Shown one piece after another: positions 44,760 to 53,836 of a stretch of DNA of 64,000 nucleotides (positions are counted from its first letter, which is position 1; each line of letters opens with the position of its first letter). The stretch is from Chloracidobacterium validum (lineage in GTDB: Bacteria; Acidobacteriota; Blastocatellia; Chloracidobacteriales; Chloracidobacteriaceae). A program made the translations under genes and the position numbers. The notes beneath the pieces were generated by a model. It did no database searches, was not told the origin of the DNA, and saw only the letters and a program-made list of their open reading frames with translations. The stretch covers positions 38,501 to 102,500 of the forward strand of contig NZ_CP072648.1 of the NCBI RefSeq assembly GCF_018304825.1, given 5' to 3'.

Positions 44760-45669
44760 ACACGGCGTCCACGTTGCGCTCATACAGAAAGTGCCGCATT
44801 TCGGCTTCCACGTCGGGGAACTCGCCGGTTGCGTTTGACTTGAAGGTGTACAGCGTGACGGACAATCCGGCCGCGCGCGCCCAACCGACCATTTCCGGCT
44901 GCCGGACGACAATCTGCTTGGACGGACTGACGCCCGTGGCAAACCGGCGAATCCGGCGCATCCCGCCAGGGGAAATCCAGTCGCCAGGCGCTTCGTCGTC
45001 AATGAGAAAGACGAGCGGCAGCCGACAGCCGAGCCGGCGCAACCGCCGCAGACTATCCGCCTCGAACGACTGGATGATAACCGGTGTGCGCGGGTCGGCC
45101 CCGGGCCGGTCGAGTCCGTTTTTCTTGAGCGCCTCATAGAGCAACTTGGGCAGGTCGAACCCTAGCGCGGCGTACCGCGCCGGGTGCTTGATTTCCGGGT
45201 AAATCCCGGCCTTGCCGCGGACGGCGTCTATCATTTCCTGAAAGGTCAGTACCTTCTCACCGGCAAACTGCGGTCCAAACCAGGCCCCGGCGTCGAGTTG
45301 TTTGATTTCATCCAGCGTGAAATCAACAACCGGCCAGACCTGCCGTATCTGGCCCGTCGGGCCGGTTTCCGTGCGTCCACGGTCGGGGTACACCGTCCGA
45401 ACGTTTGTCGTCCGCTCCAGGGTCGCATCATGCAAGCAAACCAGCACGCCATCTTTCGTGACCTGTAAATCCGGCTCGACATAGTCCGCGCCCTGCTCGA
45501 TAGCCAAGCGGTAGGCCGCCAGGGTGTGCTCTGGAGCGTACGCCGATGCGCCCCGGTGAGCGATGTTGACTTTTTTCCCCTCAGGGTACTGCCCCAGTCC
45601 CGTTAGCGGCAGACTCGCCACCAACAGCCAGGCAATGTGAATACGAAAAAATGAAAGCTGCACGGGCAT
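44713..45669 (-). CDS. Secreted glycerophosphodiester phosphodiesterase (GDPD)
   Basis: The 318-residue protein has a signal peptide (about 1-27, LLVASLPLTGLGQ). Catalytic motifs are NIAHRGASAYAPEHTLAAY (His and Glu), DYVEPDLQVTKDG (metal Glu and Asp) and LHDATLERTTN (second His). It hydrolyses glycerophosphodiesters to glycerol 3-phosphate and an alcohol, probably in the periplasm. The location next to a Pho-type operon suggests phosphate scavenging, but the two are divergent with a 240-bp gap, so this is inference. The 3' end overlaps mqnB. Confidence 0.92.
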   Translation of the reverse strand: MPVQLSFFRIHIAWLLVASLPLTGLGQYPEGKKVNIAHRGASAYAPEHTLAAYRLAIEQGADYVEPDLQVTKDGVLVCLHDATLERTTNVRTVYPDRGRTETGPTGQIRQVWPVVDFTLDEIKQLDAGAWFGPQFAGEKVLTFQEMIDAVRGKAGIYPEIKHPARYAALGFDLPKLLYEALKKNGLDRPGADPRTPVIIQSFEADSLRRLRRLGCRLPLVFLIDDEAPGDWISPGGMRRIRRFATGVSPSKQIVVRQPEMVGWARAAGLSVTLYTFKSNATGEFPDVEAEMRHFLYERNVDAVFTNNPDRFPRQGRPE

Positions 45670-45754
45670 TTCTCCAAAAATACGAATTTGGCAACGCCAA
45701 ATGGCCCTGGGCTTTAGTGTATGGGAATCATCTTCGCCCGAATTTACGACTGTG

Positions 45755-45768
45755 TTACATTGATGTAA
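45755..45768. promoter_or_regulatory. Perfect 14-bp palindrome upstream of phoU
   Basis: TTACAT-TG-ATGTAA lies between the divergent GDPD and phoU genes, about 145 bases before phoU and 86 bases before the GDPD start. It could be an operator shared by both. It is not the classical enterobacterial Pho box, and its binding protein is unknown. Confidence 0.4.
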
Positions 45769-45912
45769 TGGACGCTTCTTAGGCTAAGAAGTAACTGAAG
45801 TTCTAGATTAGCAAGCTTTTGGTTTGCGCGCATGGCGACACAGCAGGCCGGCCTGGTATGTCATGTATCTCGCCGGGAAAGAATCGAAAGCGTCCATAGG
45901 GGGTACGAAAAA

Positions 45913-46590
45913 ATGGATACCTTCGCACTGGACGCGCGGGTGCAGGGGTTGCGTGAAAAGGTCTTGCTCCTTGGTGGGCAGGCGGAAGATTCACTCTCAC
46001 GGTCGCTGGAGGCGCTGATCCGCCGCAACTCGGTGCTGGCCGAGCAGGTCATCCGGGACGACGATGTGATTGATTCCGTCGAATCAGAGATTGACGAAAC
46101 CTGTGCCAACTTGCTCATCCAGGCCGCGCAGCTCAGTCCGGCTGACTTGCGGTTTGTCATTGGGGTGCTCCGCACCACGCCGATGATTGAGCGCATCGCC
46201 GATCACGCCGTCAACATTGCCCGCCACGCGCTGCGCCTCAACGACGAGCCGGAGCTACAGCCATATATTGCGTTGCCACGGATGGGAGACCTTGTCCAAA
46301 AGATGCTGGCCGACGCCTTGGATGCGCTGACCCAAAGCAACGCGGCGAAGGCCCGCCAGACGATTCGGCGGGACGACGAGGTAGATATTCTGTACCGCCG
46401 CATCTTTGCCGAGCTGACGGCTTTCATGACCAAGGATTCCACCGCGGTCGTCCGCGCGGCGGAGTTGCTGTTTGTCATCAAGCACCTGGAGCGGATTGCC
46501 GACTATGCCACGAATGTTTGTGAACAAGTGGTTTACCTGGCCGAGGGCCGCGCCATTAAGCATACCCCAGACGCTTGGCAGGGCGAGTAA
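45913..46590 (+). CDS. phoU: PhoU-family phosphate signalling protein
   Basis: The 225-residue protein starts at ATG 45913 (MDTFALDARVQGLREKV), with AGGGGG upstream. It is all-helical with two PhoU repeats: the metal-binding pattern DDVIDSVESEIDETC with RTTPMIERIADHAVNIARH, repeated as DDEVDILYRRIF with KHLERIADYATNVCEQ. PhoU proteins bind metal clusters and mediate inhibition of the PhoR/Pst system when phosphate is sufficient. It heads a three-gene run with a PhoB-type regulator and a PAS kinase. No pstSCAB genes lie beside it. Confidence 0.95.
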   Translation: MDTFALDARVQGLREKVLLLGGQAEDSLSRSLEALIRRNSVLAEQVIRDDDVIDSVESEIDETCANLLIQAAQLSPADLRFVIGVLRTTPMIERIADHAVNIARHALRLNDEPELQPYIALPRMGDLVQKMLADALDALTQSNAAKARQTIRRDDEVDILYRRIFAELTAFMTKDSTAVVRAAELLFVIKHLERIADYATNVCEQVVYLAEGRAIKHTPDAWQGE

Positions 46591-46621
46591 ATGCAACCGG
46601 CGCAAAGGAGACACGCCTGCA

Positions 46622-47359
46622 ATGAAGCGAAGCATCGTCATCATCGAGGATGATACGGACATTGCCCAGTCCATTCGTTACAACCTTGAACAAGAGGGGA
46701 GCTTTGTCGTCACGATTACCACGACCGGGGAGGCCGGACTCCGAACCGTGTTGGAGCACCCGCCCAACCTGATTTTGCTAGACCTCAACCTTCCGCTCAT
46801 GAGCGGTTTTGAAATTTGCCGGCGGCTTCGCCGTGAAGAGTCCACATCGCACGTGCCCATCATCATGCTCACGGCGCGAACGGATGAAACGGACAAAATT
46901 CACGGGCTGGGACTGGGCGCGGATGACTATGTGACCAAACCCTTTAGCGTTCGTGAGTTGATGGCGCGCATCAACGCCATTCTGCGCCGAACCGAGGGAA
47001 GCACGGCGGCGATCTACGATGATGGGACGTTATTCATAGACTACAGCCACTTTATCGTTCGGTGTCAGGGGGCAGAGATCAACCTGACCCGCAAGGAATT
47101 TGCCCTCCTCAAGCTTCTGGCTCAAAGCAAGGGGCGCGTCCTCACCCGTGAATACCTGCTGGATCGCGTCTGGGGGATTGACTACGACGGTGAAACGCGC
47201 ACCCTCGACGTGCACATCCGCCGGGTGCGTCAAAAGCTAGGCATAGAAGGCTACATCGAGACCGCTGTTGGCATCGGCTACCGCTTTGTCGAGGCCAGCA
47301 AGCCCGTCGAAGCCGATAAAGCGCCCGTCAAGGCCACAAAGACCTCGAAAAAACCATGA
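46622..47359 (+). CDS. phoB: PhoB-like winged-helix response regulator (OmpR/PhoB family)
   Basis: The 245-residue protein starts at ATG 46622 with AAGGAG 12 bases upstream. Receiver domain: IIEDD, phospho-acceptor Asp54 in LLDLNLPLMSG, and Lys in YVTKPFSVRE. The C-terminal winged helix has LTRKEFALLKLLAQSKGRVLTREYLLDRVWG and TLDVHIRRVRQKLG, as in PhoB. It sits 31 bp after phoU and just before a PAS histidine kinase. The last ~18 residues are Lys/Ala/Pro rich. Target is inferred to be the Pho regulon. Confidence 0.92.
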   Translation: MKRSIVIIEDDTDIAQSIRYNLEQEGSFVVTITTTGEAGLRTVLEHPPNLILLDLNLPLMSGFEICRRLRREESTSHVPIIMLTARTDETDKIHGLGLGADDYVTKPFSVRELMARINAILRRTEGSTAAIYDDGTLFIDYSHFIVRCQGAEINLTRKEFALLKLLAQSKGRVLTREYLLDRVWGIDYDGETRTLDVHIRRVRQKLGIEGYIETAVGIGYRFVEASKPVEADKAPVKATKTSKKP

Positions 47360-47369
47360 GTTAGGTGTC

Positions 47370-48470
47370 ATGAGTTTTCGACTTGATCAGTATTCCCAGC
47401 CGCTGCTTGAAGCCGTGCTTGGCTCGCTTCGGGAAGGCATCATCGTCATTGATCGCCAAACGGAGGTCGTTCTCTACAACCAGGCCGCCGTTGATGTCTT
47501 CAACCTTTCGCCGGTCATGACCGGCCCTCTGCGCTTGATTGACATCACTCGCAATAAAGCCGTTCACGATGGTTTTCGCCAGGTTTTGGAAGAAAGCCGC
47601 CCATTCGACGCCAATCTGGAGATTTTTGGCATTCAAGAGCGCACGTTCAGTTTCCGTGCCACCCCCCTGATCATGCCTTCAGCCCATGAGGTGGTCGGCG
47701 CCATCGGGGTGTTTTTCGATGTGACGCAGCTTGTCCGGCTGGAGCGCGTCCGCCGCGAGTTTTTCGCCAATCTGTCACACGAGCTTCGGACGCCGCTCAC
47801 CTCGATTCTGGCCTACGTGGAAACCCTGCTCAATGGCGCACTCTATGATGGCGAAAACAACCTTCAGTTCTTGCGCATTATCAACAAGCACGCCATGCGC
47901 ATGCAGAATCTGGTGCGCGATATTGCCGACCTGTCGGCAATTGAAGCCGGTGAATTCAAACTTGAACCGGCATCCATTGACCTCAAGGCGTTTGTGGACA
48001 ACCTCGCCGTCCTGGTCGTTCCCGAAGCCACAGCCCGCCAAGTGACATTCCGCAACGACGTCCCACCAGGTATTCAGGTTCAGGCCGACCCACAGGCACT
48101 TGAACAAATTCTGATGAATCTCATCATCAACGCGGTGAAGTTCAATCGTCCCGGTGGGGAAGTGGTGATCACGGCCGCTTCCGACGGCGAGTTGCGCACG
48201 CTGATTGCAGTCCGGGACACCGGCGTTGGCATCGAGGCCAAACACGTGCCCCGAATTTTTGAGCGCCTTTACCGAGTGGACAAGTCACGGTCCCAAGAGG
48301 TGGGTGGAACCGGGCTTGGGCTGGCCATTGTCAAGCATCTGGTTCTCAATCACGGCGGTGACATCTCGGTGGATAGCACGCCGGGGGTGGGGTCAGAGTT
48401 TCGCGTCCGGCTGCCCTGTCCACCAGTCGCGGCGTCAGCCCCTAACCTCGGTCAGGTCATCCCAAGTTAG
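47370..48470 (+). CDS. phoR: PAS-domain sensor histidine kinase, PhoR-like but without membrane segments
   Basis: The 366-residue protein from ATG 47370 begins directly with a PAS domain (about 13-125). HisKA follows with phospho-acceptor His in FFANLSHELRTPLTSI (about residue 137), then HATPase with NLIINAVKFN, DTGVGIEAKH and GTGLGLAIV. Order with phoU and phoB suggests it is PhoR, but there is no N-terminal transmembrane region as in E. coli PhoR, so it may be a soluble kinase tied to PhoU or to another cytoplasmic signal. The gene symbol follows context. The short repeat CATGAGTT spans the end of phoB and this start. Confidence 0.85.
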   Translation: MSFRLDQYSQPLLEAVLGSLREGIIVIDRQTEVVLYNQAAVDVFNLSPVMTGPLRLIDITRNKAVHDGFRQVLEESRPFDANLEIFGIQERTFSFRATPLIMPSAHEVVGAIGVFFDVTQLVRLERVRREFFANLSHELRTPLTSILAYVETLLNGALYDGENNLQFLRIINKHAMRMQNLVRDIADLSAIEAGEFKLEPASIDLKAFVDNLAVLVVPEATARQVTFRNDVPPGIQVQADPQALEQILMNLIINAVKFNRPGGEVVITAASDGELRTLIAVRDTGVGIEAKHVPRIFERLYRVDKSRSQEVGGTGLGLAIVKHLVLNHGGDISVDSTPGVGSEFRVRLPCPPVAASAPNLGQVIPS

Positions 48471-48489
48471 TGCATGACGACTGACCAGA

Positions 48490-49680
48490 TCAGTACCGGC
48501 TAATCGGCGGCGTTGCGGGTGGGTTCGGTGTCAGGCTGATGTCTCCAGCGCGCGTCGTGATGAGCTTTTCCATTTCCTCCCGGGCTTGATCGCTCGTCGT
48601 CTGAATGCCCTTTGTGCGCAGGATAAACTCATCCCGGTTACTCGCCCCTGACAACGCTTGGTCATAGGAGATCAGACCACGATTGAGCAGATCGTGAAGG
48701 GATTGGTCGAAGGTTTGCATGCCGTATTGCGATGTGCCTTGGGCAATGGCATCTCGAATATGGGATGTCTTTTCCTGGTTCACAATGCAATCGCGGATAT
48801 AAGACGTTGAAATCAGGACTTCAACCGCCGGAACACGCCCCGTGCCGTCCTTGTTTCGGACGAGCCGCTGGGAAATCACCGCTTTGAGGACGGATGCAAG
48901 CTGAAGGCGGATGGCTTGTTGCTGGTGGGGAGGAAAGATTGAGACGATCCGCGTAATCGTTTCCGTGGCGTCCAAGGTGTGCAGCGTAGAGAGCACCAAG
49001 TGACCGGTTTCGGCAGCCGTCAGGGCGGTTTCAATCGTTTCCTGGTCACGCATCTCACCCACGAGAATAACATCCGGGTCCTGGCGGAGCGCGCCACGCA
49101 GGGCTTCGTGGAAGTTTCGCGTGTCAACATCCACTTCGCGCTGGTTGACAAACGAGCGGCGGTCGCGGTGCAGGAACTCAATCGGGTCCTCGATGGTAAT
49201 GATGTGTTCCGTCCGGTTGCGATTGATGCAGTCAATGATTGCCGCCAACGTCGTGGATTTCCCTGAACCAGTCGTGCCGGTCACCAGCACCAGTCCGCGC
49301 CGTTCTTCGGCAATTTTCTCAATCACGGCCGGGAGCTGCAACTCCGCAACGGGGCGCACCGCCATCGGAATGACGCGGAAGACCATGCCCACCGCGCCGC
49401 GCTGCTGGAAAACATTGCACCGAAAGCGCCCCAAGCCAGAAACACCATAGGCAATGTCTACCTCGCAGGCATCTTTGAAGCGCTGTTTTTGGCGGTTGTT
49501 CATAATGCTAAACGCCATGGCGAGTGTATCTTCAGGCGTCAGGCGCTGGACATCCACCAGTGGTAGCAGTTCACCATTCACGCGAATGAATGGGTGACTT
49601 CCGGCCTTGATGTGTAGATCAGACGCGCCTTTGGAGCAGGCCAAGGCAAGGAGCATGTCGATCGTAAGCGGGGGTTGCAT
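48490..49680 (-). CDS. pilT: Twitching motility ATPase PilT-type
   Basis: The protein has 396 residues, close to the usual ~345-380 of PilT. It is a hexameric retraction ATPase of type IV pili at the cytoplasmic face. Motifs: GASDLHIKAG near the N terminus, Walker A GTTGSGKST (135-143), ITIEDPIEF, Asp box LVGEMRDQETIETAL, and His box LSTLHTLDATETI. GGGAGGT precedes the ATG. PilT and PilU cannot be fully separated by eye. No other pil genes are adjacent. It is convergent with the kinase gene upstream of it. Confidence 0.93.
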   Translation of the reverse strand: MQPPLTIDMLLALACSKGASDLHIKAGSHPFIRVNGELLPLVDVQRLTPEDTLAMAFSIMNNRQKQRFKDACEVDIAYGVSGLGRFRCNVFQQRGAVGMVFRVIPMAVRPVAELQLPAVIEKIAEERRGLVLVTGTTGSGKSTTLAAIIDCINRNRTEHIITIEDPIEFLHRDRRSFVNQREVDVDTRNFHEALRGALRQDPDVILVGEMRDQETIETALTAAETGHLVLSTLHTLDATETITRIVSIFPPHQQQAIRLQLASVLKAVISQRLVRNKDGTGRVPAVEVLISTSYIRDCIVNQEKTSHIRDAIAQGTSQYGMQTFDQSLHDLLNRGLISYDQALSGASNRDEFILRTKGIQTTSDQAREEMEKLITTRAGDISLTPNPPATPPISRY

Positions 49681-49712
49681 GGCGATACCTCCCTGGTATG
49701 ACGCAATGTGTT

Positions 49713-50636
49713 TTAGAAGCTGTGTTCTATGCTGTCAAAATACGTCATGGTTTTGAATTGCCGGTAACGCTCGTTGATTTCTTCGCGGGTGAGCGCCAGC
49801 AATCGCTCCGTTCCAAAGGCTTCGATGGTGAATGACGCCATGACCGAACCGTAGATCATGGCTTTGCGCAACGCTTCTTCGTCCAAACTGCTCCCGGTGG
49901 CGGCAAGATAACCCATGACGCCGCCGGCAAACGTATCCCCCGCGCCGGTTGGGTCAATGACGTTTTCCTGTGGGAAGCCAGGAATCGCAAAGAAAGAGTC
50001 CTGCCCAAAGAGGGTTGCCCCATACTCGCCGCGTTTGACAATCAAGCGCTTCGGCCCCAGGGCCATAATGGCTTTGGCAGCCCGGATAACATTCGGGTCA
50101 CGGGCCAACTGGCGCGCTTCCTCATCGTTGATGATGAGCACATCTACGCACCGGAGCGTTTCGCGCAGCTCATTCGGCGTGCCGTGAATCCAGAAATCCA
50201 TGGTGTCCATGGCGGTCAGGCGGGCGCGGCTCTGCTGGCGCACCTCCCGCTGGAGTGTTGGGTGAGCATTGCCAAGAAAAAGATAGGGAATGTCGCGCTG
50301 GGCGTCAGCAATGCGGGGTTGGAAGTCAGCAAACACGTTGAGTTGGGTGTCGAGCGTCGTCCGGGTGTTGAAGTCGTAGCCATATTCACCCGTCCAGCGA
50401 AAAGTCTTGCCGCCCGCGCGCCGCTCAAGCCCAGACAAGTCAATGCCCCGCGCATCGAAAACACGCTCATGCTCGGCGGTAAAGTCGTCGCCAACAATGC
50501 CCACAATGCTGACGGGCGTGAAAAATGAAGCCGCAATGGAAAAGTAGGTCGCCGCGCCTGCCAAGACGTTGGCGCGTTCGTCAAACGGCGTCTTGACATG
50601 ATCAAATGCAACGGTCCCTACAACAAGAATGCTCAT
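49713..50636 (-). CDS. PfkB-family carbohydrate kinase
   Basis: The 307-residue protein starts at ATG 50636 (MSILVVGTVAFDHV). An open frame continues to 50906, but its upstream part translates the two repeat hairpins and is rejected. Ribokinase-like features: N-terminal VVGTVAFDHV with FDERANVLAGAATYFSI, and the C-terminal phosphate/catalytic motif DPTGAGDTFAGGVMG. It phosphorylates a sugar or nucleoside using ATP, with unresolved substrate. It lies behind pyrB in the same direction, separated by the 214-bp repeat-bearing gap, so a nucleoside-related role is possible but unproven. Confidence 0.88.
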   Translation of the reverse strand: MSILVVGTVAFDHVKTPFDERANVLAGAATYFSIAASFFTPVSIVGIVGDDFTAEHERVFDARGIDLSGLERRAGGKTFRWTGEYGYDFNTRTTLDTQLNVFADFQPRIADAQRDIPYLFLGNAHPTLQREVRQQSRARLTAMDTMDFWIHGTPNELRETLRCVDVLIINDEEARQLARDPNVIRAAKAIMALGPKRLIVKRGEYGATLFGQDSFFAIPGFPQENVIDPTGAGDTFAGGVMGYLAATGSSLDEEALRKAMIYGSVMASFTIEAFGTERLLALTREEINERYRQFKTMTYFDSIEHSF

Positions 50637-50783
50637 ATGAGTTGCTACGTTCCTGGTTGTCGAGTTGGGAAAATCTTTATTACGCAGAATGAAGAAAAAT
50701 CCATCTGAAAAGCAAGCCTGAAAACTCGCGGGCAGGTGGTTTGCCAGGACTTTCCTGAAGTGAAGCTGAGTTTTGGCGCGAAG

Positions 50784-50846
50784 GCACAGGCAGGAATGCC
50801 GTGTCACATTCTGAAGCCGACGCACAGGCAGGAATGCCTGTGTCAC
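50784..50846. repeat. REP-like hairpin repeat, two copies
   Basis: GCACAGGCAGGAATGCC occurs at 50784-50800 and again at 50822-50838, each continuing into GTGTCAC (the first copy lacks one T). The second copy forms a perfect hairpin, CACAGGCA (50823-50830) pairing with TGCCTGTG (50835-50842) over GGAA. The two copies are 38 bp apart. Similar short imperfect palindromes are often scattered in bacterial genomes as REP elements. Only these two copies were noticed in the window. Confidence 0.8.
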
Positions 50847-50850
50847 GTTC

Positions 50851-51780
50851 TCACTTCTCAGGTGAGAGAAGCCAGTCAAGGAGCGCCATGCGCACGGCAA
50901 CGCCATGCGTCACTTGCGCTTGAATGACCGATTGAACCCCATCAGCAACATCCGAGGCAATTTCGACTTCGCGGTTGATCGGGCCAGGGTGAAGCACCAA
51001 AGCGTTGGGTTTGGCCCAGGTAAGTCGTTCCGAAGTGAGGCCAAAGTGGGTGAAGTACTCACCCAGTGAAGGGAAAAAAGCCCCATCGAGACGTTCCTGC
51101 TGGATGCGCAACACCATGACGGCGTCTGCCCCGTCCAAGGCCTCCCGTAGCGAGTCGGTGACACGTACCGTCCCCGACCACGGATCGGCAAAACGCTCAA
51201 TACCTGGCGCACGCAGGGTACGCGGACCACCCAAGCGAACGTGCGCACCCATCATCGCCAGGAGCCGGACGTTTGACCGCGCAACGCGGCTGTGCCGAAT
51301 ATCGCCGAGAATGGCAATTTCAAGTCCTTCCAGCCGATTGAAATGGCGGCGCAGCGTGAAGGCATCGAGCAGGGCTTGGGTGGGATGCTCATGTTCGCCA
51401 TCGCCGGCATTGATGAAATGTGCCCGCGAAAGCCGCGCCATGAAGTGCGGCACACCAGCCACCGCATGCCGCACGACAACGACATCCGGCAGCATGGCAT
51501 CGAGGGTCAGGATGGTATCCCGCAGGGTTTCCCCCTTCGCCAAACTGGACATGCCGACGACGATATTGACGACTTTCAGGCCCAATCGCTTGGCCGCCAA
51601 CTCAAAAGAAGTGCGCGTCCGGGTCGAAGCCTCCGAAAAGAGCGTGACTAGATGCTTGTCGCGGACAGGCGCACGGACGGTTTCTGGAGCGGTCGTGGGT
51701 GGCAAAAATGCCGTCGCTCGGTCAAGCAGCTCCGCGACCAGCGCCGGTGACAGATCACCGGTGTCAAGCAGGTCCTTCAT
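50851..51780 (-). CDS. pyrB: Aspartate carbamoyltransferase catalytic subunit
   Basis: The protein has 309 residues, normal for PyrB. It catalyses the committed step of pyrimidine synthesis from carbamoyl phosphate and aspartate. The carbamoyl-phosphate loop is FSEASTRTRTSFELAAKRLG (about 49-68). SSLAKGETLRDT, AGDGEHEHPTQALLDAF and VLHPGPINREVEI are also present. It lies 11 bp after pyrR in the same direction, so pyrR-pyrB is an operon. No regulatory pyrI or pyrC follows; the next gene is a PfkB kinase. Confidence 0.97.
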   Translation of the reverse strand: MKDLLDTGDLSPALVAELLDRATAFLPPTTAPETVRAPVRDKHLVTLFSEASTRTRTSFELAAKRLGLKVVNIVVGMSSLAKGETLRDTILTLDAMLPDVVVVRHAVAGVPHFMARLSRAHFINAGDGEHEHPTQALLDAFTLRRHFNRLEGLEIAILGDIRHSRVARSNVRLLAMMGAHVRLGGPRTLRAPGIERFADPWSGTVRVTDSLREALDGADAVMVLRIQQERLDGAFFPSLGEYFTHFGLTSERLTWAKPNALVLHPGPINREVEIASDVADGVQSVIQAQVTHGVAVRMALLDWLLSPEK

Positions 51781-51791
51781 CAGTACATCTT

Positions 51792-52364
51792 TCAGGCCGT
51801 AGATTCACCGCTGCCGGTGGGCGCCGGTTCGACGATGATGACTTGTTCGGCATCATCTATGCTCGCCACCATGACCTTGACGATTTCCGTGGCTTTGGTC
51901 GGAATGCGCTCACCGACGAAGTCTGCCTGAATCGGAACTTCCCGGTGTCCCCGGTCAATGAGAACCGCCAACTGCACCCGCCGGGGGCGGCCCAGGTCAA
52001 ACAGGGCATCGAGAGCTGCGCGAATCGTCCGGCCCGTATAGAGCACGTCGTCCACAATGACAACCGTTGCTTGGGTGAGGTCATCCGGCATGGCAGTCGC
52101 GTTGATGACCGGTTTGGGTGCCACCAGCGACAGGTCGTCACGGTAGAGCGTAATGTCCAGAACACCCAACTGAGGACGCGCCCCTTCGAGTTTCTCAATG
52201 GCATCCGCAATGCGCTCGGCCAGGGGGACGCCGCGCCGACGAATGCCCGCAATGACCAAGTTTGCCACGCCACGATTGCGTTCGACGATTTCGGAGGCCA
52301 TCCGCGCCAGCGCGCGCTGGATTGCCGAGGCATCCATCAAGCGGACTTTTTCAATAAACTCCAT
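51792..52364 (-). CDS. pyrR: PyrR: pyrimidine operon attenuator / uracil phosphoribosyltransferase family
   Basis: The protein has 190 residues. The PRPP-binding motif is VVIVDDVLYTGRTIRAALDAL (about 95-115), with RRGVPLAERIADAI and LVAPKPVINATAMPDD upstream. In firmicutes PyrR binds pyr mRNA leaders in response to UMP and also has uracil phosphoribosyltransferase activity. It is first in the pyrR-pyrB pair. The leader upstream of it (52365-52513, shared with hisS) shows no clear PyrR-type anti-terminator hairpin, so RNA regulation here is not demonstrated. Confidence 0.95.
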   Translation of the reverse strand: MEFIEKVRLMDASAIQRALARMASEIVERNRGVANLVIAGIRRRGVPLAERIADAIEKLEGARPQLGVLDITLYRDDLSLVAPKPVINATAMPDDLTQATVVIVDDVLYTGRTIRAALDALFDLGRPRRVQLAVLIDRGHREVPIQADFVGERIPTKATEIVKVMVASIDDAEQVIIVEPAPTGSGESTA

Positions 52365-52513
52365 GCCAGCACACCCAGTGACGAGGGAGAGATAGACAAG
52401 CCAGCCGCGACGGCCGCCGCAGCTACTTGCTATGTAACATGACGCTTGCCGTTGGCGAAAGCGGAGGCGCGTCTAGGTTTTCATCTGTCACTGGCTGATT
52501 TAGATTCCGGTTC

Positions 52514-53818
52514 ATGATTCGAACGGCTGCTTACACCCGCGATTTGTTACCGGCATCATTGTCAAACGACGCTGATGCGTCGGCCTTCATTCACCGTTTT
52601 CAGTTGGTTGAGCGCATTGCACAGGATTGGTTCCGGCGCTATGGGTTTCAGGAAATTCGGACGCCCATCTTCGAGCGAACCGAACTCTTTGCCCGTGGCG
52701 TTGGCGCGGAAACCGACATTGTAACCAAGGAAATGTACACGTGGCGCGACCGCGCCGGGGATGATCGGGAGGGCGAAAGTCTGACCTTGCGGCCGGAGAG
52801 CACCGCCCCGGTTGCCAGGGCCTACATTCAGCATCAAATGTGGAAGCACGTCGAAACGGCGCGCCTGTACTACATTGGCCCCCAGTTCCGCCGCGAGCGT
52901 GGGCAGCGGGGACGCTACCGCCAGTTTTTCCAAATCGGGGCCGAGGTGCTTGGCTCAAGTGACCATCCGGCGGTGGATGTCGAGGGCATCGAGTTGGTTA
53001 TGGGCGTCCTGGCGGAGGCCGGTGTGCCAGACCTCGAGCTGCGCCTCAACACGGTCGGCAATGCCGCCAGTCGGGCCGCGTTTGTCGCCGCGATTCGCGC
53101 TGCGCTGGCCAATCACCTGGATGCGTTGTCGGAAGACTCGCGCCGCCGCTACGAAACCAATCCCCTCCGCATCCTCGATTCCAAGGCCGAACAGGATCAA
53201 CCGCTCATTGCGGCGCTCCCACCGATTCAGGACTTTCTCGACGACGAATGCCGGACGCACTTCGATACGGTTCGGCGTTACTTGGACGCCGCCGACATTC
53301 CCTATGTCGTGGATGCGCGTCTGGTGCGTGGGCTTGATTACTACACGAAAACCGTTTTTGAAATTGTTTCGCATGCTCCGTCCATTGGTTCGCAGAACGC
53401 GCTGGCGGGTGGGGGACGCTATGACGGCTTGGTTGAGACGCTGGGCGGGCCACCGACCAGGGGCTTTGGCTTCGCGCTGGGACTGGATCGCGTCGTGTTG
53501 ACCCTGCCGGCAGACCGCGTGCCGGAAGACCGCCCGGCGTTGTTTGTCATTCACTTGGGCGAAGTTGCGTTCGAGCGCGCGCTGGGCCTCGTCCGTGAGG
53601 CGCGTCGGGCTGGACTGTCGGCCCTGCTCGACCCCACGCCCCGGAGTCTGAAAAGCGCGCTGCGGCTGGCCAACAAACTAGGCGCGCGCTTTGCCCTGAT
53701 TCTTGGGGATACCGAACTTACCAGCGGGCAGTGGGTGCTGCGCGACCTAGCGCGTGCCGAACAAACCACCGTCCCAGCCGACACCTGGCTGCATCACGTG
53801 CAGACTTTGCGCGGATAG
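52514..53818 (+). CDS. hisS: Histidyl-tRNA synthetase
   Basis: The protein has 434 residues, normal for the class II enzyme that charges tRNA-His. Motif 1 region is FQEIRTPIFERTELF; motif 2 includes LRPESTAPVARAYI and PQFRRERGQRGRYRQF. Histidine-specific motifs are LVRGLDYYTKTVFEI and AGGGRYDGL, and motif 3 is GFGFALGLDRV. A C-terminal anticodon-binding domain follows. It is divergent from pyrR and opens the co-directional gene run to 63 kb. It starts at ATG 52514. Confidence 0.98.
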   Translation: MIRTAAYTRDLLPASLSNDADASAFIHRFQLVERIAQDWFRRYGFQEIRTPIFERTELFARGVGAETDIVTKEMYTWRDRAGDDREGESLTLRPESTAPVARAYIQHQMWKHVETARLYYIGPQFRRERGQRGRYRQFFQIGAEVLGSSDHPAVDVEGIELVMGVLAEAGVPDLELRLNTVGNAASRAAFVAAIRAALANHLDALSEDSRRRYETNPLRILDSKAEQDQPLIAALPPIQDFLDDECRTHFDTVRRYLDAADIPYVVDARLVRGLDYYTKTVFEIVSHAPSIGSQNALAGGGRYDGLVETLGGPPTRGFGFALGLDRVVLTLPADRVPEDRPALFVIHLGEVAFERALGLVREARRAGLSALLDPTPRSLKSALRLANKLGARFALILGDTELTSGQWVLRDLARAEQTTVPADTWLHHVQTLRG

Positions 53819-53836
53819 TAAATAGGTTCTCGCTTT

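Noticed and set aside
50637..50906. N-terminal extension of the PfkB kinase frame
   Set aside because: It translates the palindromic repeats and overlaps the end of pyrB; the family start is at 50636.
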